Positions 1-13,000 of a DNA stretch of 64,000 nucleotides are shown here, in pieces. The stretch is from Citrus sinensis. Taxonomy: Eukaryota > Streptophyta > Magnoliopsida > Sapindales > Rutaceae. The stretch covers positions 26,509,001 to 26,573,000 of the forward strand of contig NC_068563.1 in NCBI RefSeq assembly GCF_022201045.2, read 5' to 3'. Each line of letters starts with the position of its first letter. The first letter of the stretch is position 1. The position numbers and the translations under genes were made by a program. Below the pieces are notes generated by a model. The model was given only the letters and a program-made list of their open reading frames with translations, made no database searches and was not told the origin of the DNA.

Positions 1-345
1 ACGTGTAATTGGGCAAGGTCCGAATTTGAAGGTAGGAGATACAGCATACTTACCACCAACATTGCAGAAAGCGTGAATTCTTTAATGAGGGAACCGCGAA
101 AATTTCCTATTACTCATCTTGTTGATCACTTTAGAAAAACATTACAGCAATGGTTTTATGATAGGAAAATTGTCGCTGAATCGATGAGCACTCGTCTAAC
201 GACGTGGGCAGATGAGATAGTCGGCGAAAGGAGAATTTTGGCCGAAAGAATGACCGTTCGGCCAGTGTCTCAGCATCGATTTCATGTTTTGGGCGGTGGT
301 ATGAAGGAAGGGATAGTTGACATTCATGAAAGAACTTGCTCCTCG
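1..345 (+). pseudogene. Mutator-like (MuDR/MULE) transposase, C-terminal fragment, broken
   Basis: One frame is open from the first base and continues past the window's left edge. It reads like the end of a plant MULE transposase: a block resembling TTNIAESVNSLMREPRKFPI, then LQQWFYDRK, then the lead-in to a SWIM zinc finger (GIVDIHERTCSSRE). SWIM fingers normally read C-x-C followed later by C-x-H. Here the second cysteine is a serine, and the frame enters Arg/Ala-rich translation of the GC-rich repeat starting near 345, so the finger is never completed. The fragment is therefore non-functional, at least at this end. The 5' part lies outside the window. Confidence 0.8.
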
Positions 346-1008
346 CGCGAGCCTAGCGCAACTCGCTCGCGCGCGAGGTGCGCACGCCGCGCGCATCTCG
401 CGTGCGACGCAGCGCCTGTCGCACGCGAGATGCGCACGTTGCGCCCATCTCGCGCGCGAGGGCGCGGCCGCGCGCGAGCGAGTTGCGCTAGGCTCGCGCG
501 AGGGAAGCCAAGCGCGCGCGAGTTGCGTGCAGGCAAGCAGCTCGCGCGCTTGGCTTCCCTCGCGCGAGCCTGTCGCACCAAGAGGCAGCACCTCTTGGTG
601 CGACGGGCACCACCTGTCGCACCAAGAGGTGCTGCCTCTTGGTGCGACAGGCTCGCGCGAGGGAAGCCAAGCGCGCGAGCTGCTTGCCTGCACGCAACTC
701 GTGCGCGCTTGGCTTCCCTCGCGCGAGCCTAGCGCAACTCGCTCGCGCGAGGCCGCGCCCTCGCGCGCGAGATGGGCGCAACGTGCGCATCTCGCGTGCG
801 ACGCAGCGCCTGTCGCACATGAGATGCGCGCGGCGTGCGCACCTCGCGCGCGCGAGATGGGCGTGCCGCGCGCATCTCGCGTGCGACATTCCCATCTCGC
901 GCGCGCGAGGTGCGCGTGTCGCGCCCATCTTGCGTGCGACAGGCGCATGTCGCGCGCGCGAGGTGCGCACGCCGCGCGCATCTCGCGTGCGACGCAGCGC
1001 GAGTTGGC
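345..1008. repeat. GC-rich long palindrome with degenerate satellite-like repeats
   Basis: About 660 bp are built almost wholly from CpG-rich words such as CTCGCGCGAG, GCGCGCATCTCGCGTGCGAC and GGAAGCCAAGCGCGCGAG. The core is a long inverted repeat: roughly 350-604 pairs with roughly 616-862 around a spacer of about 11 bp. The inner 240 bp are nearly exact, and divergence grows outward. Two perfect smaller hairpins (572-604 and 616-648, GTCGCACC...GGTGCGAC) flank the centre. Further decayed copies of the unit continue to 1008. The block is open in several frames only because stop codons are rare in such GC-rich DNA; I see no protein here. Confidence 0.9.
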
Positions 1009-1071
1009 TTCCCCCCTTTCTCTTCTCTTCCCTTTCCCACATGCATCTCACCCACCACCGCCATTAAAACA

Positions 1072-1157
1072 CCACCAACAACAACAACATCCCAAACAAC
1101 AACAACAACCCAAACAACAACAACATCCCAAACAACAACAGCAACAACAACAACAAG
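1072..1157 (+). repeat. CAA-rich microsatellite
   Basis: Imperfect runs of CAA are broken by CATCC and CCA. They follow a pyrimidine-rich stretch at the edge of the GC-rich palindrome and probably belong to the same transposon. Confidence 0.85.
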
Positions 1158-1480
1158 AAAAATGGCAATAACAACTCACCTAGGGTTTTCAATTTTTTTC
1201 TTTGATTTTGGAGATCTCCGAAGATTTTCAACGTGATTTAGCTTCTTTCAAGTGCCAACAACTTTCTCCGCTGCCGATGTACGCTGCCGCCGACAATCTA
1301 TAGAATTTCCGGTGATGAGATTTTGGTGAGAGGGGAAGGAATTTGCTTGAGGGAAACGTGAGAATGAGGAGGGTAATTTCGTCCAAAATGTGGTGATTTG
1401 GCTAATGTTGAAAGAAAAAAATTTGAGGGGTTAAAGTTAAAAAATGCCTTCTTTTTTTGGCTTGTTTTGTAAATTTCCCA

Positions 1481-3072
1481 ATAACAATAACAAAAATTGT
1501 ATTAAGGAAACAACATCATACATCATGACCCATTTTAAAAGAAGGTTATGAAGTATGATTGTATGAATCTGTTTTCAAAAGTGAGTGGCCCCCATGGTCC
1601 ATTGTTGCCACGTGTATAGGGTCCTTGACTTAATAATTTAAAATTTTTTTCTAGTAATAAATTATGGCATAAGCTCAACAACTGTGGGCTGACCTGATGT
1701 GGGTACATCTCCTAAAGCAATGGCGAACACCAGATTTATGGGCCTTGTTGATAGCCCATCGACCCCCGTCACATAAAGTAAACTGTATAGAAAATTTAAC
1801 TAATGCTTTTCCTTTTAATATCCTGAAAAAGCCTCATTTTTTTTTTATTATAGGTATATATTGTTAGAAAAAATTACATAAAAGAATAATTTTGAATTTA
1901 ATTACAAATCATTATCCCTAGCTATGATTAAATCCTAATATATGATATAATTATTATTATTGATAAAATCAATAATAATCTTGAAAAAAAATAATTAAAT
2001 TGCTTAATAATATGAATAATATTAAGAGAAAGTATATTTACAGTGTAATTAATTTATTCTAGATGATTGTGGAAATTACTTAAAAATCTACTATATATTT
2101 TGTCCTGTTTTGTAATTTTAATCAAATAAAAACTATGTCGGTGGTGTTGTTTGCACTCTATAATTTTTTTTGAATTCTTTATTTTCGTAAACTTATTCAA
2201 TAAATTTTAAAAAAAATATTTTTATTTTCACTCTTTCAAATATCAAAATATTCACTTATTAAACCTGTATTATTAATTACTGATTTTTTTATACCCACAA
2301 AATATTTCATCATTCTCTAAGTCATAATAGTCCAAGAATATTTATAATCGATTGACTCAACTTTTCTTTGTATTTGATGTCCTTGTAGACAAATGGTACA
2401 ATTTGTTAATCTTATTCAAATTTGTTATTCCCTTACAAAGCTTCGTTTCTTTTTTTTTTTTTCTTTTTTTTATCACATTCACATAAAGAGTGTGTGGGCC
2501 GCTTGATGACTTCTCATACCATGTTGACCTAAGTACTTTTATTTTTACAATGGATTAAATGGGACGATAAAGAGGAAAATTTTGAGATTTAATATGTGAT
2601 AGATGAGTTTTAAGAGCATTAAAATTTTCTTAAATTATATTAATGTTCTTAATGGTAATTTATATTAGGTTTATTTTAATAATATAAGATTTTATTAAAA
2701 TTATAGTATCCAATGTTATGGTTGTGCCAAATTAATGAGATACTTTGTTTAACATGAAAAATTTAGAATTCAATATGTTGAAAGAATTACTTATTAAAGT
2801 ATTGTATTTCATATCAAAGATCAAACATTTTTTTTTAATAATTATTGACATATCTTGTGATACCAAACTTTGCTTTAGTGATTATTCCATCAGTTTATAA
2901 ATCGTGCCAAAATTCTCAAGAACTAAGAAACGTGATTATCCAATGATGTCATATTTGTAATAAACATACTTTGAAAATATTTTGTCTCATAAAGGGGCCT
3001 GAAATTGTCATTTCACAAATTATCAAAAATGTCATTTACATTATTTCATTTCACAAAAATCTTTATTGTTAT
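1481..3072. other. AT-rich intergenic stretch
   Basis: Low-complexity AT-rich DNA with homopolymer runs (for example the T run near 2450-2472). I see no exon-like frame, RNA gene or transposon end here. Confidence 0.6.
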
Positions 3073-3081
3073 TATTATTAT

Positions 3082-3730
3082 GGGTAAAAGCTCGTTTAGT
3101 CCCTATATTTTGAAGTTAGTGCTCGTTTAGTCCCTATATTTTTAAAAATACCTCAAACCATCCCTACCATTAAATTATTGACACTTTTGCCATTATCTTT
3201 TGTTCCTTTTAACTTATTTTTATAATATTGCCCTATTATAATAATTTTTTAGACATTATTAAAAAGAAAAAAAAACAACCCTATTATAATAATTTTTTTA
3301 GACATTATTAAAAAGAAAAAAATAAATTACCACTTTAACACCAAAAAATAAAATAAAATAAAATAATATATATTAATTTTTGTGGAACACACTCTTGAGT
3401 TAAAATATTAATTTTTCTAAAAAAATTGATAATGTAATTTTTTACGATATTAATTTTTTAGACATACGTGAGCTTCCACAAAAATTAATATATACCTTTT
3501 TTGTTTTTATTTTATTTTTGAGTTTAATTTGATAATTTAATTTTTTATTAATATCCAAAAAAGAAACATTATTGTAAAAATGTAATATTGTAAAAGCAAG
3601 TTAAAAATAAAAAAAAATAATGGCATAAGTGTCAATATTTAGTAGCAGGGACGTTTTGAGGTGTTTTTAAAAATACAAGGACTAAATAGACACTAACCTC
3701 ATAATATAGGGACTAAACAAATTTTTACCC
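3082..3730. mobile_element. MULE-type MITE, copy 1
   Basis: The element begins GGGTAAAAGCTCGTTTAGTC and ends in the inverted form (...GGGACTAAACAAATTTTTACCC). It is bordered by identical 9-bp direct repeats TATTATTAT at 3073-3081 and 3731-3739. The terminal inverted repeats extend well over 100 bp and also share the internal words for 'TTTAGTCC' and 'GCCATTAT'. There is no coding capacity. A 9-bp target duplication and long inverted repeats are typical of Mutator-like elements. The duplication is itself a simple TAT-type word, so alone it would be weak, but the second copy at 29050-29586 has a different duplicated target with the same geometry. Confidence 0.8.
3231..3326. repeat. 48-bp tandem duplication inside the MITE
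   Basis: Two near-identical units (3231-3278 and 3279-3326), each starting CCCTATTATAATAATTTTTT, lie head to tail. The other MITE copy has only one corresponding segment near 29199, so this duplication arose in copy 1 or its source. Confidence 0.8.
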
Positions 3731-4007
3731 TATTATTATTTATTAGGTATTTTTAAATCCCAGTTAAACATTACACGCTCAAAAGTCAGGCTTTAGGCCA
3801 TGCCGTGTCTGTGCGAGTCCGTCTGATCAGTTAAGAAAGATCTCTAAAAGTCAAGTTACATTATTGGTTAATTCTTTTATTAGTCTTTGCCAAACAAAGC
3901 CTTAACAGTCACCAGCTCCTCCATTCTCCTAGCAAACACTTAACATTCATTCACATATCTCATTAACAAAATTCTCAAATCTCAGATCTCCGCCACAATC
4001 AAATCAA

Positions 4008-4049
4008 ATGGCTCTAAGCACTTCCTCCACACGGCGTGATCTGAGCTGA
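4008..4049 (+). CDS. upstream ORF in the syndetin leader
   Basis: A 13-codon reading frame (MALSTSSTRRDLS) starts at 4008 and stops with TGA at 4047-4049. One base separates this stop from the main ATG at 4051, giving TGAGATG. This arrangement would need leaky scanning or very short-range reinitiation to translate the main frame. Whether it lies in the transcript depends on the transcription start, which is not known; the sequence from about 3940 looks like a leader (CA/CT-rich, no intron signals). Confidence 0.45.
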   Translation: MALSTSSTRRDLS

Positions 4050-4050
4050 G

Positions 4051-7000
4051 ATGCATCCGAATCCATTTCCATTCGGCACCATTTTTGGAAATCCGTTTTT
4101 ATTGAATGGAGATTTGACCGAGGAGGGCGGCGCCGGTTACCAGAGCCCTAACGTCTTGTTCTTGGTCCCTTTTTTGCTTTTCCAAGGAGGCGGAATGGAT
4201 TTGTCCAAAGTCGGCGAGAAGCTGCTCAGCTCCGTTCGCTCCGCTCGATCGCTTGGACTTTTGCCTTCCACCTCTGATCGCCCAGAGGTAATTAAATGTA
4301 GTGGTCTACGTTTTGATTAAATGCCCGTATTTAGTATTATGAGCAGATAATTGGATATGTAATTAGTGAAATTTACTGAAAATGACCTTTAGCGCTGTAA
4401 TTTAATGCTATAGAGATATGCGAGGAAACTGGTGAACTTTGTAGTCAGCAGTATAGTTTAATCTTCTTGGAGTCTATGGAAATGCTGGTTGTTACTATGT
4501 ATATCATCGCTTTTTTATGAAGTTAAGAAGTTTTTTAATGAGACTTTTCATATGGCTTTGTTATGATTGGCATAGTGGATTATGCTTTAAGTCTTGTACT
4601 GTGACATTTATCTTCGTGGCACTTTTTCTGCTGCTATTTTTCTTCTAGGAGCAGTTAAAAGTAGCTCTCTTAGTTTTTGGTTGGTGCATTTTGGGCTAGG
4701 GAGAATAGCTAGGGAAGCTATGTGGATAATTAGGGTTATAATGCTTCAGCAATCTATATCTATTTATGTTTATTTAACTGGATGGCCGTCATTAGTAGGT
4801 TAAGCCTATGATAGTTGAGATAAAAGTGATTTTTCTGGTTTCCTCATCATTGAAATGCTGGGAGAAGTAATTGAGGAAATCCTAGAAAAAAAAAAGAGAA
4901 GGGCAACCAATGACAAAGCTGCTGTCAGAGTTTTCTGGTATTGTTAATAGGTGGGATGTGAAGGAGAAAGAAATAATCATCCTGCCAATATTCCTATTCT
5001 TGCTTGATTCCTGACTAGCTCTTATGATGAGTGCAGTCCACGTGTCTCATCAAAGTCATCCACAGAGCATATACCTACTTGATTATCTCATGAACAAATT
5101 ATGGATGTAATACTTTATTTTCTGGCTGATTTTTCAGATTTGCTGGATTTCAAATTATCTAATGAAACATTGTTGTTGGGCTTGTTGAGATCATCTGAAA
5201 ACTATGATTGGTGATCAATATTTCCTGATTTATTATTTCCTGAAACAAGAAAAAACCATAAAAAATGCTTCATGCCTTATAGATTGTAGTTAGTGAATTG
5301 GTGAGCCATGGCTGTTATAATATTGTAAAACTGACTTTTCATCTTTATAAGTGTCATAATTTCTGCTTCTCTCTGTTGTGAATTCATGAAGGGTCTTAGT
5401 CTACATGATGTATGGGAGGAAAATGTGGAATCAGGTCACTATGAACAGACAGCCAATGCTATGAACTTTATGTTGATAGAAAGTTGGCAGTCTAGTGTAC
5501 AGTGTGCTTTGCACTGATTATCTCTCTCTACTTATTGAAGACCTTAAACTGAGTCTTTTGTTGTTCTATTTGAGTTATCTGTTCTTTGCTTTCTTTTGCA
5601 GGTTCCGGCTCGAGCTGCAGCAGCAGCAGTTGTTGCTCGTGCTCTTGCAGGATTGCCTCCACATCAAAGATACAGTCTTTCATCAAGTTCTGAAGAACTG
5701 AGCTCTATATATGGCAGTAGACCTCAGGTTCAAGTGGTGGAAGATCTAGAGGAAGACTTCTATGAAGAGGTTCGACTAACTAATGTATCTTTGGTTTATT
5801 TTCTTTTTTCTGCTTTCTTGGATGATACTTCAGAAGTTGTGAGTTTTGACGTGCCATATATATGATTCATTTAGTGTTCTGGTCTCCAGAATAGCCTTTC
5901 TATAGGAACACTTTACCTTGTAAAAGTCTGACTACTAATTTTTTATATGTAATTTAAATTTATTCCACTTGTAAAATTTTTTGAACTGTTAAAGTCTGCA
6001 TTCAATCCTGAAATGGTTTACTTTAACATTTTGGGGAATGTAAATTTTTTTCTTCAAAAGTGAATGCTGATGGGCCTGGGTTTTCATCAGCACTTAATTT
6101 AGTTTATCTAAATGTGCTTTTGATATCAATAAACTTGCATGCTTGATGGGGAATTTTTAAGTTTAGATACCCAAATGTGGCCTCATGAGCTGCTTTGTTG
6201 ATTTCATTTTGTCAATGGGCTGAGAAGCACACAGAGGATCTTTATTGGTTTTTTTTTTCCTACCCTCATCTGTGAGACAAAGAGCATATAACTAATATTG
6301 CAACTTTTCAACCACTCTGCTTTCTCTCTTAAATGACATACATCCACTGCTGGAAAAGTAGGATGTTTATTCTGACCTTACTGCTGTGCTAATCTAGGAA
6401 CTTCTTTCTGAACAGGGCAGAGCTAATGTTTGATATGAGGTGGGCAACAATGGCCAACCTTGCTCTGTCATTCTTTTATGACAGTGGAGTATTCTCATTG
6501 AATGAATTTGTTTATCATTCATTTTCTGATAAGTTGAAGCAATTTTCAATGAAAATTTCAAGTCTTGAGCCAACACAGATTTTAATTTGTTGCAAAAGTT
6601 GGTGATAAACACAGATGATATGCTATTGTTGGCATCTACTGCAAAATATTGAAATTATAATAAATATATTTTGTTTAATCTTTTCAATTATGTTTGTGAT
6701 TTCTGCTTCAAAATGAATGATGGTGACTTGTAAAATATATATATGTAGACACATATACATGAATATATATTTTCTGGTTTGATTTTTTGTTTCTGTGTAA
6801 GTAAAGCATCAAGTTAGATATTTTTAGTAAATTGAGTAGTTTTGCAACATTAACATCATCCAGACCCACCATATAATGAGTTTCTTTGGCAGATTTATCA
6901 CTAAAGATAAGACAATTATCATTAATTTATCTTCTCGGTGATTTTGTAAAATTGTATATAGATTTTAAACTCCTTATTATATGTGTATTAAGTTTCAATT

Positions 7001-10000
7001 ATGTTCTTACCCCCCCCCCAAAAAAAAAAAGAGTTTCAATTATGTTGCATGATTAAATCTCTCTATGCAGGATTTTGATCCAGTAAGTCATATATTAGAG
7101 CATATCCCCCCTGAAGAGAATGATCTGGAATATTTTGAGAAACAGGTATTGCTTCAAATTCTTTGTTATTATTTATTTTCTTTTAGTGAAGAGTAGAGAA
7201 TGGCTTGGGTGCATCTGCCCTTCCTTAATAGTGAAGGGTTGGGATGCCTGCCAGTAAGCATCCTTGCATTTTTTAGGGAGTCAAGTTTCTAACCTAATTT
7301 TTAGTTATTTTTTATAGTATAATTGAAGTTACTTCCCATGTCTTTAATAATAAGGTAAGGCTGTGAAGCCTTCCTTCAACTGGTTTTGGCTTGTCTCTGC
7401 TTTGAGGAGCTATAAAGCTTCGGTACTTCTCTTGATTCTCTGATGATGCTGTTTGGCTCTTTATTAGCCTTTGCTTTGGCAAATTCGAGCCAGTGGGTCA
7501 TAAGCTGTTCATAGTGCACCCACCACTGCTCATGACAAGCGAGTAGCAGACTAGGTTTCATTATATTGGACTGCTTTCAGTTGGCAAAACCAGTGATGCC
7601 TGATTTTAAATGTCTTTGTCGGGGAAACATTCTGATCAATGCACCAGCTCCAGGGATGATAGATATTCAATAAATCTTAATAATTATGCTTTTTTGCTCA
7701 TAAAAAACTGGATTTTATCATATGCACTTGATCAAGGCAATTTTCTTTAAGTCCTCTCCTGGTTATCTTTCATTCAAATGCCACATGCATGGGAGTTCTA
7801 GTAATTTTGTAAGTGATTGAACATCTTCAAGATGATCTTATTTTTCCTTGACCAACTATACCACCCTTTTTTACCTAAACCATAAAAGATAAGCCCAAAA
7901 TCATTTTTATTAAATGCTGAGTGGTATTTCCAGTGACTTGGATCTGCTTCCTCTAGCCTTTTGGCCTTCCTCTTGACAGATTGAGAATCTAGATACCCAA
8001 GAAAGGGTCAACCTTCTACATCATGTGCAAGTCCCATGGTTATAATAAAGTTTCAGTCCACCATAAAGGTCCTATACTATATCGAATACTGGAAAATGAT
8101 TCTTCTAGCTGACTCCAACAGGTTTAAGATTGCCAAGAGAACTTGGGTCATCTGAAATACAATTGCGATTCATGAAAAGGATTTGGCCAATTGCTTCATC
8201 CTATTAAATACTGTTCAACATCATAAGCCATGCATGCATAATCATACCTTTGCCTCTCTTTTCTTTATGTTTTTGCTACTCATTTGTATAATATGATTCC
8301 TTAGTTCTGATTACTGTTGTTAGAAGGGTTGAGATTTCTGTTGGTTTGCATATGCTTCTATCAGTTGCATTCGTGATTTTACTACATTATAAATTTCTGT
8401 GTCTGAGTTTGTTCCTAGATTTCATAACTTCATTTTTGTTGTTCCCATTATATGAATGAGACTGTTAATGTGTTCTTTGTGCTAAATTATTATCATTTTA
8501 TTGGTGGTGACTAATAACCTTCTGTATACAGAAGGTTGTTGCATAATGTCACTAGACAGCAGACACTCATTTATGACTATTATTATTATTATAATTCATT
8601 ATAACGGAAATATAAATTGCTTGTTTGTAGGCTGCTCTTAGATTAGCACAGCTGGATAGAATATCTGAGCTCCTATCCCGTCAAGTTATGGAGCATCATG
8701 AAGTAATGGGTAAGTTCTTTTCATCAGATTTCCCCAACTTCTCTTTTTCTTTTTTCTTTTTTTTTTTTTGGTTTGGGGGGGGCATTTTTTCTTGTTTATA
8801 TTCACATGTACATTATTAGAATCTTTATGGCAATTATTAGTCTTCTGTTGTTTGTGTGATATGGTTTAACTTTTAAACTATTATTTTATTTGTTAAGGTT
8901 TTAGTTTTCCAAAATAATTAAACTAAACAAAGACTCGCAGGTGCAATTGCGGGAATTTATGTCTTTAAATTTTTTTTTTTTTTTGGGTTGCGAGACAGTG
9001 GGGGGAGGAGCGGATGTGGATTTTTGGTCTAACTGTGATTTTAGTTGGCATTAGGAAGATATTTGAAATGCATTTTTCTTATTTATAAAGTAGATACTAA
9101 TACTTGCTCTTGGCCAGTGAAGGGGATGAATTTAGTCAGGGAATTGGAAAAGGACTTGAAGGTTGCAAACGTCATCTGTATGGTAAGTATTGAGTTTTGC
9201 TTTATTAGAGGAACTTCATCAGGACTAGGCATGACCTCATTCATCTTCTTTCAGTGGTTTCTGTGAATGCTAATTCATTTGTGCAGATATTGTTTCTTTC
9301 CACATAAAACATTTTTACCTACAAAAGTACTTTTATTTGGTTATTTTTACTATTCTTTTGCAACTGCTGCTACTATCGATTTCCTAGCTCAATTGTGGTT
9401 TTATTTACTGTTATTTTTGCACTTTGCAGAATGGACGACGACATATAACCTCATCAATCAATGAGGTATCCAGGGACCTCATTGTAAATACCAATTCCAA
9501 GAAGAAGCAAGCTCTTCTGGTATATATCTTTCTGTTGACACCTTAGCAAGCGACTATAGTTTTCATAGTTTGTTTTTCAATTCATAATAATTGCGGGATT
9601 TTAACAGCAAATTGTAGTCACATGGGTTAAACAATGTTATTCTTGTTCTGTTGACTTTTCTTGAGGAAGTACTGAGATCATATTGATACTTAGAGTTCCA
9701 TACTCTTCTTGGAACTAATTGAACTCGACTAAGCTGTAATCTCTACAAAATGGAGTTGGGTTTGTGGATCCTCATGCTTCTGTCCACTCTGAGAGTAATA
9801 AAATAGTCTCAAGAAATTGTCCATTTCTATTTTATGACCTATTATGTCATTGTTCTTTTCGTGGCTTCTATCGAAGTAACTCCTTGGTGCTGTCACAGTT
9901 TTACGTTTAATTTCTTCTCTCTCCTCTTGTCATCTTCTGATCCCATTTTTACCTTTATGCTGATATATTCTTTTCTGTGGTGTATAGTTGCATATGCCTT

Positions 10001-13000
10001 TTGAGTTCAGCAATCACCATTTATTTTCCTTGCTTGCAGGACATGCTTCCAATATTGACTGAGCTTTGTCATGCACGTGACATGCAATTGGCACTAGAAT
10101 CCCTTGTTGAGGAAGGAAATTACTGCAAGGTGGGTATATGTATCTAGTAAACCTTCAGTACGTTTTCTTGTTTTATGCCCATATAGGCTAAATGATTACA
10201 TTATACAGGCATTTCAAGTCCTATCTGAGTATTTGCAGCTATTAGATAGTTACTCTCAGCTCTCAGCAATACAAGAGATGAGTCGTGGTGTTGAGGTGAG
10301 TACTAAAAATCTTAATGAAGTATTTTTATAATTTATTTCAAATTCAGTTGTATTTTTCAGTCTTCATAAAAGGTTATAAAATTCACTTCTAAAATTAGAA
10401 ACATTTGTGATGCTGCATTGTTTTCACCTTGAGATGATAGGCTCTTCCTTTTACGATTTATGATTTATGCCTACAGTTGCTTATGTCGATTGCCATTTAT
10501 GATATACCATTTATGAATCCAGGTTTGGCTGGGAAGAACTCTTCAGAAGCTGGATTCACTTCTTTTAGGAGTTTGCCAGGAGTTCAAAGAGGAGGCATAC
10601 ATTAATGTCAGTATATCAGCCATTGATATGATAGTTCATTTTTCCTTCTCTCTGTAGTGAATGCATGAAGTCATCAATTTCTACTTTGAGCATTTTAACA
10701 TGCTATAATCTCCATCATTAGTTGATATCTTTTATCTAATTTATGAACTCTCTTTGTCCCAAATCACTAACATAAATTGAAGGGCCAACTTTGTATAAAT
10801 CGAATTCTTGGTGGGAGATTATTAATTTCCTGAATTATTATTTTCTTCATAATATTTAATGCATTTTCTTTGGACCAGTTTTAATTTTCTGTGGCAGTGG
10901 TAGCTTATATCTTTGTGTAAGACATCAACCAAGTCAAAACTTATAGCAATCGTAACAGCTGCATCTTTTGCTGGTCCATCCCTATGTAGATTTCATGCTC
11001 TTAGTAGTAACCATTTTTTTTTTTGGTTATCCGAAGGTGGTTGTCACAAAGTCGTAGCCAAGCTGGGCATTATTTTTCTTTTTTGAACAAAAGGATTTAC
11101 GAATGTTGTTTGTAAGTCTTTTTTATTTGTAGGTTAGGTGATGGTTTACTTAAATGCTTTTCAGGTGGTTGATGCTTATGCATTAATCGGAGATGTCTCA
11201 GGTCTTGCTGAGAAAATACAAAGCTTCTTTATGCAGGAAGTTATTTCGGAGACCCACTCCGTTTTGAAGAGTATTGTGCTAGAGGTATGGATATAAGGCA
11301 GATGCTAAGAATAATAAAAGTTGCGCTACCATGCAAATTCATATATTTTCTTCCTGAGCCAAATGATCCTACCAGTTCTGACACAATCTAGTTACATGTT
11401 ATCGTACCTTGATACCTGGTTAACCTGAAAAAGAAAGCATACTGTGCACCTTTATCCAGAATTGATGCTTCTACTATTTCCCCTATCCAATTACCAATGC
11501 ATTGTGCTTGTGTGAGCTTATAGGGGACCACATGGTCCGCTTCTGGATTTAGTTGTGATGGATTTATAAGTCATTCAATTGAAGTGGATTTCATACGTTA
11601 AGTATGCAAATGATTATAAGGGTATTTTTGGCTAGGAGTATATGTGAATCTAGACATACACATGCATGAAACATGAGTTTAATGCTGTTGATAGTCATTT
11701 TCTTGTTCTCATTATTATTCTATCATTTTCTTTGTTTAAATTCATTGTCTTTCTTTGTTATATTAGAGGACATCGTTAGTAAGATGACACATTAACTTTT
11801 ACAGGATCATGAAGTGCAGATGCTAAATAGCAGGTATGTTTTAACAGCGTTGTTGCTGCTTATGTAATTAACTAATTTTGATTTGCTTCCTTATTTATTT
11901 TTATCATTTTCAGACTTACCTACAGTGATCTGTGTGAGCGGATACCTGAATCTAAGTTTAGACAGTGTTTATTGAAGACATTAGCTGTTTTATTTAAGTT
12001 GATATGTTCATATCATGAAATTATGAACTTTCAGTTGGAGAATAAGGTAATTTCCTTTGCTAATACTCTTCTTTTCTGTTTGTTTGGTCCTCTTTTTGGT
12101 TTTTTCTTGCATCTGCTCTTCTCTTATGCAGTACAATTTTATATTGTCTCCACTAGTAGATACACCTCCTATTAGTTCCCTTTGTTGGTTAAATAAAATA
12201 CTTTACCTTTTCTCCTGTGCTTTAGTTATGTTTTTTTTTTTCAGTTCGTATACTATTATGCTTTTCTACTGAATGTGATTGGCAGATTTACGTCCTGCAT
12301 CAGGTCTCATTTAGCTTTGGTTTGCCATCTTTGTGCTAAACTCACTTACATGAGACTAATAAAATTTAATTACATTCCTTTATCTCAAAAATTACATCTA
12401 TTATTTCCTGTAATTGCAATTTTATCTTTTTTCAAATATTAAGTTATTCTGTAAAAGAAGATATCTTTTATTGAATATTTTTATTTTCATATCCATCTTT
12501 TATTTTGTCAGAAATAAATAATGAACCATTAGTTTAGCTCCAAAGATTATTACCCAGTTGTTAAAATTGACATTTCTCTTATCTTCTAACAATTTGGGGA
12601 TAATTTGGGATCAAACTCTTCTTTTATAACAATGTTGTCAACTGCGTACAAAAGAGATGTCTATATGTCATAATTTTGCTACCAGCAAATTAATATATTT
12701 CTCCTCATTTTGGTAAATCATGTCTTGTGGGCATGCTTGTTGGCATATTCTTTTGTTAGGCGTACTGAATGAATGGGTCTCTGCCTATTATTTTCTAAAT
12801 TGAAGCCTGTTGGTTCTGGATTATGTAGACTCATATGTAGGATGAAGCTGTTATAAAGCTGCTCCTTTTTCTTTAATAAATTCCCAGAAGACATAGTGCT
12901 GTTTTGTATGCCCAAGTGTTTCCCTTGATTGCTTTCCTTTAATTACTTCATATACACAGCATAAACACAATAAAACATTGACTTCTTCCTGCAGAATTCA

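Larger units (their letters stand above)
1..1480 (+). mobile_element. Mutator-like transposon, right-hand portion
   Basis: This stretch holds the broken transposase end (1-345), a GC-rich palindromic block (345-1008), a pyrimidine and CAA-rich stretch (1010-1160), and a more ordinary 300-bp segment that runs out in AT-rich DNA near 1480. I treat it as one element because the transposase frame runs straight into the palindrome. The right boundary is a guess from the change in composition. Neither terminal inverted repeat can be confirmed, since the left end is outside the window. Confidence 0.5.

Noticed and set aside
345..1008. CRISPR-like or satellite array
   Set aside because: The repeats are not regularly spaced with unique spacers, and the host is a plant; the structure is an inverted repeat with degenerate units.
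196..1236. Several long overlapping Arg/Ala/Ser-rich open frames on both strands
   Set aside because: They translate a GC-rich palindrome with few stop codons; all frames are open at once and none resembles a protein.
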